NCBI GenBank assembly: GCA_949361645.1
Contig: OX442415.1
Span: 8,401,254 to 8,465,253, forward strand
Direction: 5' to 3'
Length of the DNA: 64,000 nt
Origin: Spongilla lacustris
Lineage: Eukaryota > Porifera > Demospongiae > Spongillida > Spongillidae
Under the pieces are notes generated by a model. It did not search any database, was not told where the DNA came from, and was given only the letters and a program-made list of their open reading frames with translations. Made by a program: the position numbers and the translations under genes. Position 1 is the stretch's first letter. Each line of letters opens with the position of its first letter. Of this stretch, positions 1 to 10,810 are shown piece after piece.

Positions 1-281
1 CCGCTTATCGTGCCTTTGAAAATTTACTATTCAGTTTTACTAATTAGTTTACTCTTCCGCATGATCATGAACATGGTGTCAGTATTGTAACACCCTTGAA
101 ATTTATACACTTGCTTCATTTTGTGCAACTCCATCCAATCAATGTAGGCTCATATTGCAAGGCTGAACTTGTCCTCACCATTTAATATATGTTAATTCCA
201 ATGCAGCAATACACTGTACAGTATATGTATTTAAAAAAGTCCCAATACATACATGCTAATATTAGCCTAAAACTCTGCTTG

Positions 282-2057
282 CTACTTGAACAACTGCTGC
301 AATGCTGGCACTCGGACGTTCAAAAAATCAGCATACACACCATCAGCAGTCAGTTTGCCGTCTCTTGGGACGGTGAAACGATACGTAACGCCACACCCCA
401 GAGTGGTGGCTTTGCTGGAAAGCTTCAGATGGCCTGTATATGCAAAAGGTCGTAGGACCTCATAGATCAGCTCAGGTCCCTCCGCGTCCAGTTTTCGCAG
501 TGCCACTGTTACCGCGGCCCCATTTTTCATGTTGAGCTCACGAACGTTAGGTTCTTTTACGTTAATCACAGCATAATTGCAGCCAATCACCCACGTGCAG
601 TCAGACCAGTTGGACACCACGCTCCACACCTTGTCACAGCTGCCATTCACGTGGATATCCACGGCACCCAAGTTGTCATTGCGGCATTCAGATGGTTGGT
701 AGTACGTGTATAGTCCAAACTGCTGCAGTCCCCCGCCTACAAGCAGATTCTTCATGGCTGGCTCCTGGAAGAGAGGGCCGATATCGGTCATCCAGGCCTG
801 CAGGTTGGCCTTGGAGTCCCAGTGCTCGATGAAGCGGAAGGTGTTGGGAGTCTGAGCATCCTTGATCAGCTCGTACCCAAGGTTTCCCTTTGCCGATCGA
901 GCTCGTTCGATTAGCCTTCGTGATGCCACCAAATCTTGGAATGCTAAATCAAAATCGGGATGAACGACAGCAACACACGTTCCGACCACCTTCTGGGCAG
1001 GTTCACATTGCGGAGTGGCGGGACATAGTCCAAGCTGTATTGGGACTCCCACTAAGGGCACGAGGCCAAGTGCAAACCCTGCGAGAAGAAACCACACCAC
1101 GCGCGGTACTCGATATTCGGAAGGGATGACGTCAGCAGGTTTGTCCTTTTCCACAGCTGCATCCTTGCAGTCGTCAAACTCGAAACTCCAAAACTATATA
1201 TGCATGTCAAGTGCGGAAACATTTAAAATGTGCAATAAAAAAATTGATTATGTTTAACTTATTGCATATAGCAAACGTGCATGCAAACAGCGGCCAAAAC
1301 GGAACATACTTTTACTTACCATGTACAGAATGTGAGTGACTGGGGCCGAGATGTAAATGGCCGTCTCGAGATAGAAGCTGGAGTACCACGACAGCTGTCC
1401 AACGTGGAAGTTTGCAAACACGAGAGGCAGGATGGTGAAGAGGAGATGGATGGTGTGGGCCACGGCTGGGTACCGGTAGAAAGAGCGAACGCGCTCGGAG
1501 CTGCCTGTGAAGAACATGTACCAATATGCCATCGGAAGTGCGAAGTCCAACATGATACCGAACGATTGCTCAACCAAAACAGCCATGTCCAAGGTCGGCA
1601 TCATCACCACCAGGAATACTATGATGATGATAAAAAACGTTGCCCTACGGAGCCCATCCTTCACTTTGGTGCTGGTCGTGTTGGCCGCCGATATCTGCAT
1701 GAGCATGGCCCACTCCGCAAGGTTGTGCAAGGCGGCCCCGATCAGGAGAAGACGGCTGACGTGGTAGGCTAAGCGGAAGAAGGAAAACAGTGCCGTGATG
1801 ATCGAGTACAGTCCAGTTGTGATCTTCATGGAGTCCTCGTAGCGGAAGGGAAATCGAACATACCAGAGATTGACAAGTCCAATGCCAACGAGCAAGATGA
1901 AAGTGATCCAGTGTCCCATCTGGACGCCGATGCCGAATATGTCAGTAATGTCAATGGCCGGCACACAGGGGATCGTTATCCCGAGAAAGGAACAATGTGT
2001 TTCAACGGGCGGTACCACGCACCATGGTGGGAATACGGGAATAGAAACTTTCACCAT
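282..2057 (-). CDS. Multi-pass membrane / ABM / SRPBCC fusion protein, copy 1 (two exons)
   Basis: Proposed model: exon 1 2057-1320 (246 codons) and exon 2 1193-282 (303 codons plus stop), with a 126-bp intron (donor ATG|GTAAGT, acceptor TATATAG|TTTTGG) in phase 0. Exon 1 encodes about seven hydrophobic segments (near residues 47-67, 81-98, 101-121, 139-160, 166-184, 198-218, 228-246). Exon 2 adds another membrane segment (about 278-300). It then has an ABM-like ferredoxin-fold region (about 316-386, with the FRFIEHWDSKANLQAW pattern) and an SRPBCC/polyketide-cyclase-like C-terminus (about 422-549). Exon 2 has no ATG before the end of the ABM region, so it needs the upstream exon. The start is the ATG shared with copy 2, 45 bp below a TATA motif. 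Substrate and reaction are unknown. The membrane half vaguely recalls Frag1/DRAM/PGAP2-type proteins, but I would not assign it. Confidence 0.75.
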
Positions 2058-2101
2058 CGCTGCTAGGAACACTATAGTTTGTCGGCAGCAAGCTTCAATT
2101 A

Positions 2102-2109
2102 TATATATA
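2102..2109 (-). promoter_or_regulatory. TATA box of membrane-ABM-SRPBCC gene copy 1
   Basis: TATATATA on the minus strand, 45 bp upstream of the chosen ATG at 2057. The same motif stands 42 bp upstream of the matching ATG in copy 2. The spacing implies a very short 5' untranslated region. Inferred from sequence only. Confidence 0.45.
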
Positions 2110-2151
2110 GTGTTCTGCCCGGAATCAATTTGCATAAACCGGATGTGCTTC

Positions 2152-2903
2152 CATGTGCGATCGAGCCGCCATATATACAGCTGACCACCCATCGCTAGCT
2201 GAATAAATTAATATAATAATATGTACATATGCAGCATGCGATCCACGGGCGCAGCATGCAGATCTGTATAGTCCCTATCCTATAAGGGCGGCTGCCTTGC
2301 CCATTGATCAGCTTGGTGAGGTGCTGTGCAGGAGATCTTCTTTTGCGCTAGGTGTAAATAAGTAGTGATGCCGGAGAGAAAGGCTGGCATTAGGCTAACA
2401 TCTATAGTCAGTAAGATGTAGTAAAGTATGATATGATGTCTAGTGACATTTCCGCTTCTCAGTATTTACTATATGCATGGTGTTGATGTATACAATGCAC
2501 CACATTTATATTGTAAATGGTATAGGAGTGTTTATGATATCACATCAGTGTTCTGAGCAAGGTGTAGCCTTTTCCTCGTGGGAATACTGACCTCTATAAT
2601 CCTCAAAGGTAGTGCGGATGCAATATAAGTGTGCAAATGTTTGTATTGTGTGCGGTTGTGTGTTCGGTATAACTTGCATGAGCTAGCTACATGTAGGCGT
2701 GTGCTGCAAGCATGATTCTATAATGCGACCCTAAGTGGCGGTTAGAGTCAGTAGAGACTTATGGCTGATAGGGTGTTTTGGCTATATTAAGTCCCAGGCC
2801 ACTGATGGCCGCGGCTGGCCCACAAGCCCCGGCTGCTATCAAGAGCTGCACCTTCATTGATCATCATGCGCTGCATGAAGCCGAATCTTTCCCGTGTGAA
2901 TAA
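2152..2903. repeat. Duplicated upstream flank, copy 1 (partner at 39281-40122)
   Basis: From CCATGTGCGATCGAGCCGCC onward this segment matches 39281-40122 with small indels. Shared landmarks are GCAGCATGCGATCCACGGGC, the stretch around TGGTGAGGTGCTGTGCAGGAG, and the run ending in GTCCCAGGCCA. It lies directly upstream of gene copy 1, so the 39-40 kb segment is a copy of this flank without its gene. Confidence 0.8.
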
Positions 2904-3275
2904 CTATTCATGCAGGCTGCATGCATGCATGCATGCATCAGTGCAAATATAAAACATATGGCATATGTACAGTCGCCGCCTCTATCCACTACACCTCACT
3001 GATTTGAGTACATGCTTGCATGGGGTGTTCGACAGCAGGCAACCTTCTTGTCACATCCTGCATGGGCGTGTTCGGTGACATAGACAAATCGGATCGATGG
3101 CTCAACATGATACGATTTCGGCATGCGAGCGCATGCAGCTGCCAGTATATATCGGCGTATAATACATATATACATAGAATTATGGTAAAGAGTATAGCAT
3201 CAAAATCTTTTACATCAATGTAATGAATACTGATAGGCTGGCTGCGCGCACTGTCGCGTATACAGGCGGTTAAGT

Positions 3276-3370
3276 GTGGCGCGCGAAGGCGCCTCGTCCG
3301 CGATCCGCGAAGCGGACTCAGGGCGAAGGCGCCTCGTCCGCGATCCGTGATGCGGACTCGGGACGAGGCC
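3276..3370. repeat. GC-rich 37-bp tandem repeat (two units)
   Basis: The motif GCGAAGGCGCCTCGTCCGCG occurs twice about 37 bp apart, each followed by a near-palindromic GATCCG...CGGACTC. It sits in an unusually GC-rich block (3240-3480) relative to the AT-rich surroundings. Relative to the 39-40 kb copy of this flank, roughly 2905-3505 looks like inserted sequence. No convincing coding content was seen. Confidence 0.6.
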
Positions 3371-3593
3371 GTTGAATTTTTTTTGTGAGATAAGTTTGGT
3401 GCAATGAAGAGTGCCTGGACAGCACCGCGGGTGCAATTTGACCCCGGATTCGGCGTCGGCATCGTCGGCGCGAACGCCTCGATCATGCCCTCACACTAAG
3501 CCCTGACCTTATCCTCCTGTTATCACATGCCTTCGGCATGCCCTTTCATATGACGTCACATGAATAATAATTTAATGAAATTCATTTGAGGTT

Positions 3594-3615
3594 AAAAAAA
3601 AAAAAAAAAAAAAAA
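3594..3615 (+). repeat. Poly-A tract (22 bp)
   Basis: An uninterrupted run of 22 A. It is followed by a short inverted repeat: GTCCGCCATCTTGGTGCTGA near 3618, with the mirror GTGCACCAAGATGGCGGAAA near 3800. Together 3618-3820 could be a small decayed foldback element. Confidence 0.6.
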
Positions 3616-3931
3616 GCTGTCCGCCATCTTGGTGCTGAAGTTACTATAGAACGGTATGGACAGTTATTGTTTATGTCTCGTAACCAAGGAATGACGTCAG
3701 TGCTTACTGTAAAAAAATAAAACCAAACCCATAATCACTTACTGTGAACGTACAGTACTGTAGTAACCAAAAGCTTTGTTTTGCTTTGTATTGTAACTTG
3801 TGCACCAAGATGGCGGAAACAAATAATTTTAATTTCAATGAATGCATGGCATTGCTCACGCGATGAAAAGGGTCTACATGTATACACCCCGGCAGCGGCG
3901 TAGGATGTAGGAAGGAGTTTAAAAGTGGAAA

Positions 3932-3964
<33 letters not shown>
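3932..3964 (+). repeat. Poly-G tract (33 bp)
   Basis: An uninterrupted run of 33 G flanked by AAGTGGAAA and AGATCC. It could form G-quadruplexes, and the exact length is uncertain because such runs are prone to sequencing error. Confidence 0.8.
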
Positions 3965-3965
<1 letters not shown>

Positions 3966-4307
3966 GATCCCCCTTGCAACGTAAGCTAAACCACTTATTT
4001 TAAAATAATTTAGGTAGGTAATTCGTGAATAATACACCGAAGCATTCTAAGGTTTCGCTTGGTTTCCTAATAAAGTATCGTCTGTTCGTCCATTTGTTTT
4101 AATCAGGGACTACTACTCACGGTGGCGCCGCAATTAATCGATATGCAATGACAATGAAAGACGTAATGCGAAAATTTTACGAGGGGTTATGCGGTTTCTT
4201 CGAACATGCACAGTCGCATGTGATGCATGCATATACTTTGCTGCCGTATATAATAGAGGTCACTCAAGATATTGATTTAAAAAAATAATAATTTGCTGAG
4301 GTACGAC

Positions 4308-7300
4308 ATGGATATGGTAATTGTAATGAATCTTTCTAAGCCTGGCGCAGCTTTAAGTTAAGGTGTGTGTTTGTTTCCTTACAGGGAGACCTAATCCTGA
4401 ACACTGGTGGCAGAATTCCTGCATTTGGTTTGGGGTAAGCGCAAGCTTAAGCCTATCGGTTCTTTCCTACAGTACGACCGCTCTCTTCTCTTCCTTTCTC
4501 TCACACTTCACCCGACTCTATCCCTTGTTAACAGTACGTGGCAGTCCAAACCTGGGGAGATAGGGGCAGCAGTGGAGGTGGCCCTAAAGGCTGGGTACAG
4601 GCACATTGACTGCGCCCACATATACGGAAATGAGGCAGAGATAGGCGAGTCCTTACAGAAGTGCTTCAGGGAAGGCGTGGTGAAGAGAGAGGAGGTGTTC
4701 ATTACTTCGAAGCTGTGGTAGGTTTGTGTTAGAACTCGGCGTTGATACGAATAATTGAATGTGCATGAATGCCGTTTCACGGAAAGGGTACCCTAAACCC
4801 GCACCAGACAGCGAGATGCATTTAAAAAGCCTTTTGCTTTAAGCGATGAGGAATTTGATGCCACATCCGTAGGCAACCACAGGGGGCATTCTGCGGATTA
4901 TGAATATCAAATTCAAGCGATGATGATGCTCGCACTCCTAATGTTATGCGTAAAGGGGCCCTCATGTAATAGACGGACTACAGGGCGGTGGCAAGGGGTA
5001 CCCGTAACTTTAGGGCTGCAACGTGTACGCGTGTACAGATTATAACGTGCTGTATGGCGATTGTTTTCTTTAAGGCCTGCTAACCTATTTATGCATGCAC
5101 CAAGCTAAAATTCAATGCAGCCTTTGGATATTACACGTACACGTACATGTACATGTACAACTGCATGTACTAGGTATTTCTATTCAGGATTTGGATAGTG
5201 TATGAGTTGATGTAGATTCTTAATTACATACTAATATTGGTATTGCATTTTTCCCCACATAAGAAAATATTAAAATATTTAAGTAGCTGTAGTGAATCAT
5301 GGCTACCACCACAGAGTTCAAGTCTTGCAGGTTTTTTTTGGCAGTGCTGTTTCTCCTATGAATTCTTTTGCACACTTTTCAAGGGAATCAATGGCGCCAG
5401 GTCTTGCAGATAGGCCCAGCAAGGTTAATGATGTCCCAGTAGCTCCAGATGATGACCTGTCCAAGTGTATCTGCAAGTCTTGCAACATACCGATGTGTCC
5501 AGATGGTATTGCAGTTAGCTCTCTTCACCTGGTCAACCATCAGTTGGTGAAATAACCAGCTTTGAGCTACGTTTTGGTTGTGGAGCAAGGGTGGGCTTCA
5601 GTTTGAAGTCAAACATTAATGGTAGCCTATAGGAAACCAGGCGAACACATCCGACCACTTCTCTGGTGGAAAAGTGCTTCCTCCTGTTTGGCCTTTGAAG
5701 GCGAATGCGTGCCAGAGGATATGCCACAGTCTGTATCTTGGAAAATGCCAGTATGTACCAGTTCAAAATCTCCCATGCAAATTGCCTTGTGTGGAGATCC
5801 AGTCAATCACAACCATACTACCCACTATCTGCATCCTAAGCATCTTGTCTAAACAGAGGCCCAATAGATATGTTAACCTTTGTAACCTCATGAATCTGAG
5901 ATGAAGAACTCAACTGAATGGGTAACACAGTGATTAGGAAGTGTCAATCAATAGGGAGGACAAATGGGAAATTTGCTTTGTAGAACTGGTGCATACTATG
6001 TGTAGAGATTTACATGTATGCAAACAAAACTACAACAGTGTACAATACAATTGTTGATAATGGCTAGTGCATGCACACTAGGCCATTGCCAATAGCCACC
6101 GGACTCACCTTGTAATTCAATATAAACATAGGGGCTGGGGATGGCTCACACTATCACTTGGTCAACTGCACTCTGGGTGTGGTAATTCATTTACTCAGTG
6201 ATGTAAGGTCTGCAGTTATGTGCAGTGAATGGTGGAAAGTTAAGCAATAAAGTCACTTCACCTCTTGGGCATTGAGCCTTTAAGTCAGTAAACTTAAAAC
6301 CTTAATCAACGACCAAACCATAGGGCACCATTAGGTTGGATGCATGTCACAACAGGGGGCCATTAGGTTGAATGCATATCACACCAGGGGGCCATTAGTT
6401 TGAATGCATGTCATAAATATTACATTGCACATTGCTGCTACACATAAGTATTAGCCCTGGTATTGTGTGTATTGTGTGCAGTGATTACACCTTATACAAA
6501 GCAAATGTACAGCAACACCAACAGTTGATACTATAATGGAAGCACAGGAAGCCATCCTCAGGCTATGGGTGATCGATCAACCACATGTTAATTAGTTTAT
6601 GGTCACTTCAACCTCTCCCTCATGTGGTTTACAGTTAGGGCCATTCTATCCTGCCCAGGGCCAACTGTATACTTTATTCATATTAATGGGTTTTTAAAAT
6701 CGTTTCGATCAATATAATAATAACCACCCATTTACCACGTTAATGATATTTTTTTATGTATTTAGTAACAAATTCCAAGATTTGAGTTATAAAGGTTGAT
6801 TTTTGCAATATGTGTGTACTTGATTTAGGATGGTTTTATGATTTCTTACATGGAAATCTTCTTTCACGGGTTGACTTTTTAAGGTCGACTTTTAATTAGT
6901 TACATGTAACTAGCTGTTTATGGTTAATTTATCTGTTGAACAATTCATGCGTATAGTATATTGGCATACCATGTATCCCATTGGATGGCTAATATTACAC
7001 AAGTAACACTTCCTACCTGCACTCTATTATGAATTTGCTAATGGCCTGAGGTGTTAGCCTCATTTTACCGCCGCCTGGGCATTACCCTGATGCGCCAGAA
7101 TGCTGGGACGAACCACAGGTGTAGTAGATATTAGTTCAGTGTACATGTAGCTTAGTATTTAGTTTCTTGCATTGTGTTCCTATTATTAAACCATAAGTGC
7201 ATCTTCAAAAAAAAAATTATATGCAGATGTATATCTAAATTCCCAAACAACTCCCGATAATAATGATTTGTTTTCTTTTTGTTTGGTATACATTAGCATA

Positions 7301-10300
7301 TCAACTGTTAAATCTATTTCATGTGTTTGACCTTCCACCAATAAACACTGCTTTGATGAACCACTCAGTAGATTCAACTCAATATCGGCATTGTTTTAAT
7401 TGTCACTTTGAATTGAACTATAGCTTGCTATTAAGTAAGTACACATGCAACACACGGCATTTGGCATTACATGTACATGTATGTCAATTGTTTCTGTCAT
7501 ACTGTATTATGACTCCTATGGAGTTTTTGTAAGAATGTTTGCATGTACATGTATAAATGGTACAGTGGTGTGTGCAAGCTGCTACATGTACATTTACATG
7601 TACTTATAGGCATGCAGACCACGCCCCTGAGGATGTGGAACCAGCCTGTAGACTTACCCTCAAGAACCTTCAGCTGGAATATCTGGACCTCTATTTAGTG
7701 CACTCTCCCTCTACACTTGCGAAGGGCACAACCAGTCTCACTGAAGAGAACAAGCTTGGATATGACTCGAGTCGTATGTCTGAAACATGGAAGGTGGGTG
7801 ACATTTGTCACTGCGATATTTCTACAATGCCCTTTGAGGGGACATAAATTTTGTATTTCAATGCAACCAAGAAATTCCCTCGGCAAGTTAATACCAATGG
7901 CCAGAATACTTAAATCATATTACTAAATCAGAAAAGCTACCCTTGTGCTCCTTTTGTGTGATTATACCACCCTTGTTTAGCAAGTACAGCACACGTCTCC
8001 TTTGTGCATAGTGCATTCTTTTATTCTATAGTGTTCTATGGAGAGCATGATTCTATAAGTCAAGTGGTCATTGTACATAGTGTTATGCGTATAAACTGTG
8101 TGCCGGCAATGTCAGGGACCCTACACTCTTGGCTGTAATAACATGCACATATACAAACATGTAGCACATGCAATTGCACTTGCACAAGATTGATTGTGAT
8201 GGCTGGCAGTGGATGTTTAAAACTCTTCATTTAAGTGAGTGATGCCTTATCATTTACAGGCCATGGAGGGTTTGGTGGGGAAGGGTCTTGTCAAAGCCAT
8301 TGGAATCTCCAACTTCACCATCACCAAGACTGAAAACCTTTTGAAAACAGCCAAGATTGTCCCAGCTGTGAACCAGGTGGAGAGCCATCCTTATTTCCAG
8401 CAGCCCAAGCTGAAGGAATACTGTGATAGCAAAGGTATGTTTGACTGAGATAATTATTTACATGTTAATGTACTTAGTGGACATGATTTTCTTGTTCCCA
8501 TTGAACATCAATTATGCTGACATATTGGTAGAAATCTACCATTGATATAGCATTTGATAATTAATGTCGTAAAATTCATGAACAGCCTCCATTGGATCCA
8601 CCAATGTTTGCCTCATATCCTAGAAGAATATAAAGAGTTGTGATGATGTCAAAGATATGAATGGGCTGCTCATAATTTTGTTATTCGTGCCTTTACAGGT
8701 GAGATACACCCTATCGGAAAACAGGCTTGAGTTTGCTCATTATAGATATTAACTACGACTTGGCTTTCCCCTCCTGCCCATCTCTCCTTTTCTCTTTCCA
8801 CCCCCATAATTCTTCTACGCCTCCTCGTCCTCCTCCCACATCTCGAGGAAAAACATCCCTCTAGGTACATGTAGATGTGTTTCTTCTGTTGCCTTATGAC
8901 AGCTTATTGTTCCTTGATAACACTGCTGTGCATGCATAAAGCAGGTCACTCAATCTAGCATTTTAACACAGGCGCAGGTTAAATACATGTGGGCGATGAC
9001 ATTCATGTAAGAAATACGTTATTTCTGCTGTACTGCTATGAACTTAGGGAGTAAATAGGGGGATACATGTATGCCATACATTTAGCCTTGCCAGGGGCCT
9101 GGGCTCAACTATCTTGATGGCACTGATTGATAGTTGCGTTAGCAACTAATGTATGCATGATTAATATTTAGAAGAAAGAATATGCTGAACTGATATCAGA
9201 AACTTTCTGTTTCTTACAAAATTATCATTTTAAGCACAGTTTCAATTTCAATTTGAATTTCCATATCATTCCTATTTATGCCACTAGTGCCTTCGTATTT
9301 ACCAGAAACTTCTCCTAAAGAAACTATAGTTTTATAGGATATTTTATATAGGCAGTCAATGCAGATTTTGATGCACGTATTGAAAAATTACATTCTCTAT
9401 GCACTGCTGTGTGAAGTGGCTGGGCTGAAATTAAGGAGATGGAACATTCAACATTCGTACGCAGCCAGCAGCAATGTTGGAGCTACAAATATAAGCTCCC
9501 CATCAAGACATGGGGCAGAGCCACAGTACTACTTATTTTTTAAATGATAAAGAACTTAATTTGAACTTTTGCAGCGAGCGCCTTCTTTTAAAAAAAAATT
9601 CATTTATGCCTCTGAGAAGGGCAAATTGTTTGATAAATTACAATGTGATAATATTGCTTTAAAAAAAGCTTGTGTAGGTGTATCCAACATACGTTGGTGT
9701 TCTCTGCCTACAGCTGATTAATTCTCTGTAATGGATTAATAGAAGTGTATGTGTTCCAAGAGCATGCAGGAGCCCTAACAAAGTATTTACAACTGATGAA
9801 CTGATGAGACATACCTTTTAGCCAGGCTCACAATTGCAATATTGTATTAATAGTTAGATTAAAACACAAACGTTACATATAAAGTTCCATGCTATTGAAT
9901 ATAATATAGCTACATGTATAAGATTTAGCATAGAAATCTAATACTATAATTTCCAATGTCAGTACGTCCGCGTAACCACTTATTTATAAACTCCGGCGTC
10001 TACACTTTTGGGTTTGAACATAACTAGCAACGCATACCTAACAACCAATAGAAACGACCACATCCCACACAAAAGTACATAGCAACGCTACTTAGCGACC
10101 AAAAGCAATTGAACGGTGTCCATTCTTATCATACAGACCACAAGTAGTACATGTATTTCATTGCGCACGCTGCCTATTAATAGGTTGCGTAATAACCGTA
10201 TATTACAACAGGTGGTACTGTATGTAAATAACATTCAGCACTTCTTATAGAATCACTTCTGTGATTTTTCACGGGGTAAGGCTAGTTAGTTTTAATATTG

Positions 10301-10793
10301 AATCCTCTGCTAGGTATCATCATGGAGGTCTACGCTCCTCTTGGCAGCCCTGCTACCCGTGGGAAAAAACAGGACAGCGATCCAGTCCCATTAGAAGATC
10401 CAGTTATTAAGGAGATAGCAAGCAAATATAATGCAACAGTGGGCCAGGTCTTGGCTCCCATCACCATGGTGACATGTGTTACTATGATTTCCTGCCCTCC
10501 AGATCTGCATAGCTTTCCAGCTTCACCGAGGACTGGTGGTGTTCCCCAAGTCTGTGACCCCAGACAGGATCAGGGAAAACCTGAAAGCCACTGAGGTCAG
10601 GCTGGACACAGAGGACCTCCAGAAGCTGAGGGCACTGGACAAGAACTTGAGGTTCTTCAACGGTACCTTATTTGAGAAGAAGTCTGCCACTTTGGAAGAG
10701 ATATGGGACACAGTAAACGATAGCAACTTTGTTTTACCTTCCACGAAGGCTGCGGTAAGAGATGACCTATGTACTTTAAAAGTGATCATGTGA
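4308..10793 (+). CDS. Aldo-keto reductase, module 1
   Basis: NADPH-dependent aldo-keto reductase of the AKR1-like type. Exons by splice signal and frame: 4308-4316 (tentative, ATG GAT ATG), 4385-4434, 4535-4717, 7610-7793, 8260-8434, 10314-10447, 10503-10754. Together they encode about 329 residues, normal for the family. The catalytic tetrad is intact: Asp45 (HIDCA), Tyr50 (IYGNE), Lys79 (ITSKLW) and His112 (YLVHSP). The family signatures AIGISNF, VESHPYF and [12 protein letters not shown] are present. The last exon ends at a strong donor (GCG|GTAAGA). Reading through it gives a stop at 10793; splicing it joins module 2 in frame. The tiny first exon is the least certain part. The donor at 10448 (GTCTTG) is weak but is required by homology to module 2. 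Confidence 0.9.
4990..5085 (+). repeat. Dispersed repeat, intronic copy (also at 42228-42305)
   Basis: The stretch containing CAACGTGTACGCGTGTACAG and AAGGCCTGCTAACC recurs nearly unchanged at 42228-42305, where an hAT-like element interrupts it. Here it lies uninterrupted in the second intron of AKR module 1. The family is unidentified. Confidence 0.65.
5100..7609 (+). other. Long AKR intron with no recognised gene
   Basis: This is the remainder of the 2.9-kb intron 4718-7609 of AKR module 1. It is AT-rich, with CATGTACATGTA-type palindromic runs near 5135-5160 and 7475 and the minisatellite listed at 6327-6414. Short open frames at 5.3-5.9 kb showed no recognisable domain. The matching intron in module 2 is only 66 bp (11104-11169), so this one has expanded or the other has shrunk. 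Confidence 0.6.
6327..6414 (+). repeat. Minisatellite, about 37 bp x 3
   Basis: Three imperfect units built on CCATTAGGTTGAATGCAT followed by a CACACCAGGGGG-like stretch, inside the long AKR intron. Confidence 0.7.
8435..10313 (+). other. AKR intron with no recognised gene
   Basis: A 1.9-kb intron between the fourth and fifth shared exons of AKR module 1 (donor AAAG|GTATGT, acceptor GCTAG|GTATC). AT-rich and without recognisable coding or mobile sequence by eye. The matching intron of module 2 (11699-12738) contains a small Ty3/gypsy derivative. Confidence 0.55.
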
Positions 10794-10810
10794 CCAACTC
10801 TACTCTTCAG

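Noticed and set aside
282..1154. ABM-SRPBCC as a stand-alone gene starting at a GTG
   Set aside because: GTG starts are not expected in an animal nuclear gene, and the splice junction to the membrane exon is conserved in both paralogues.
1281..1772. Plus-strand open frame of 163 codons
   Set aside because: Lies antisense to the membrane exon of gene copy 1 and is mirrored at 28219-28758 in copy 2. It shows no domain, and the sense strand explains the conservation.
2989..3486. Minus-strand open frame of 165 codons
   Set aside because: Runs through the GC-rich tandem repeat block; composition follows the repeat and no domain is visible.
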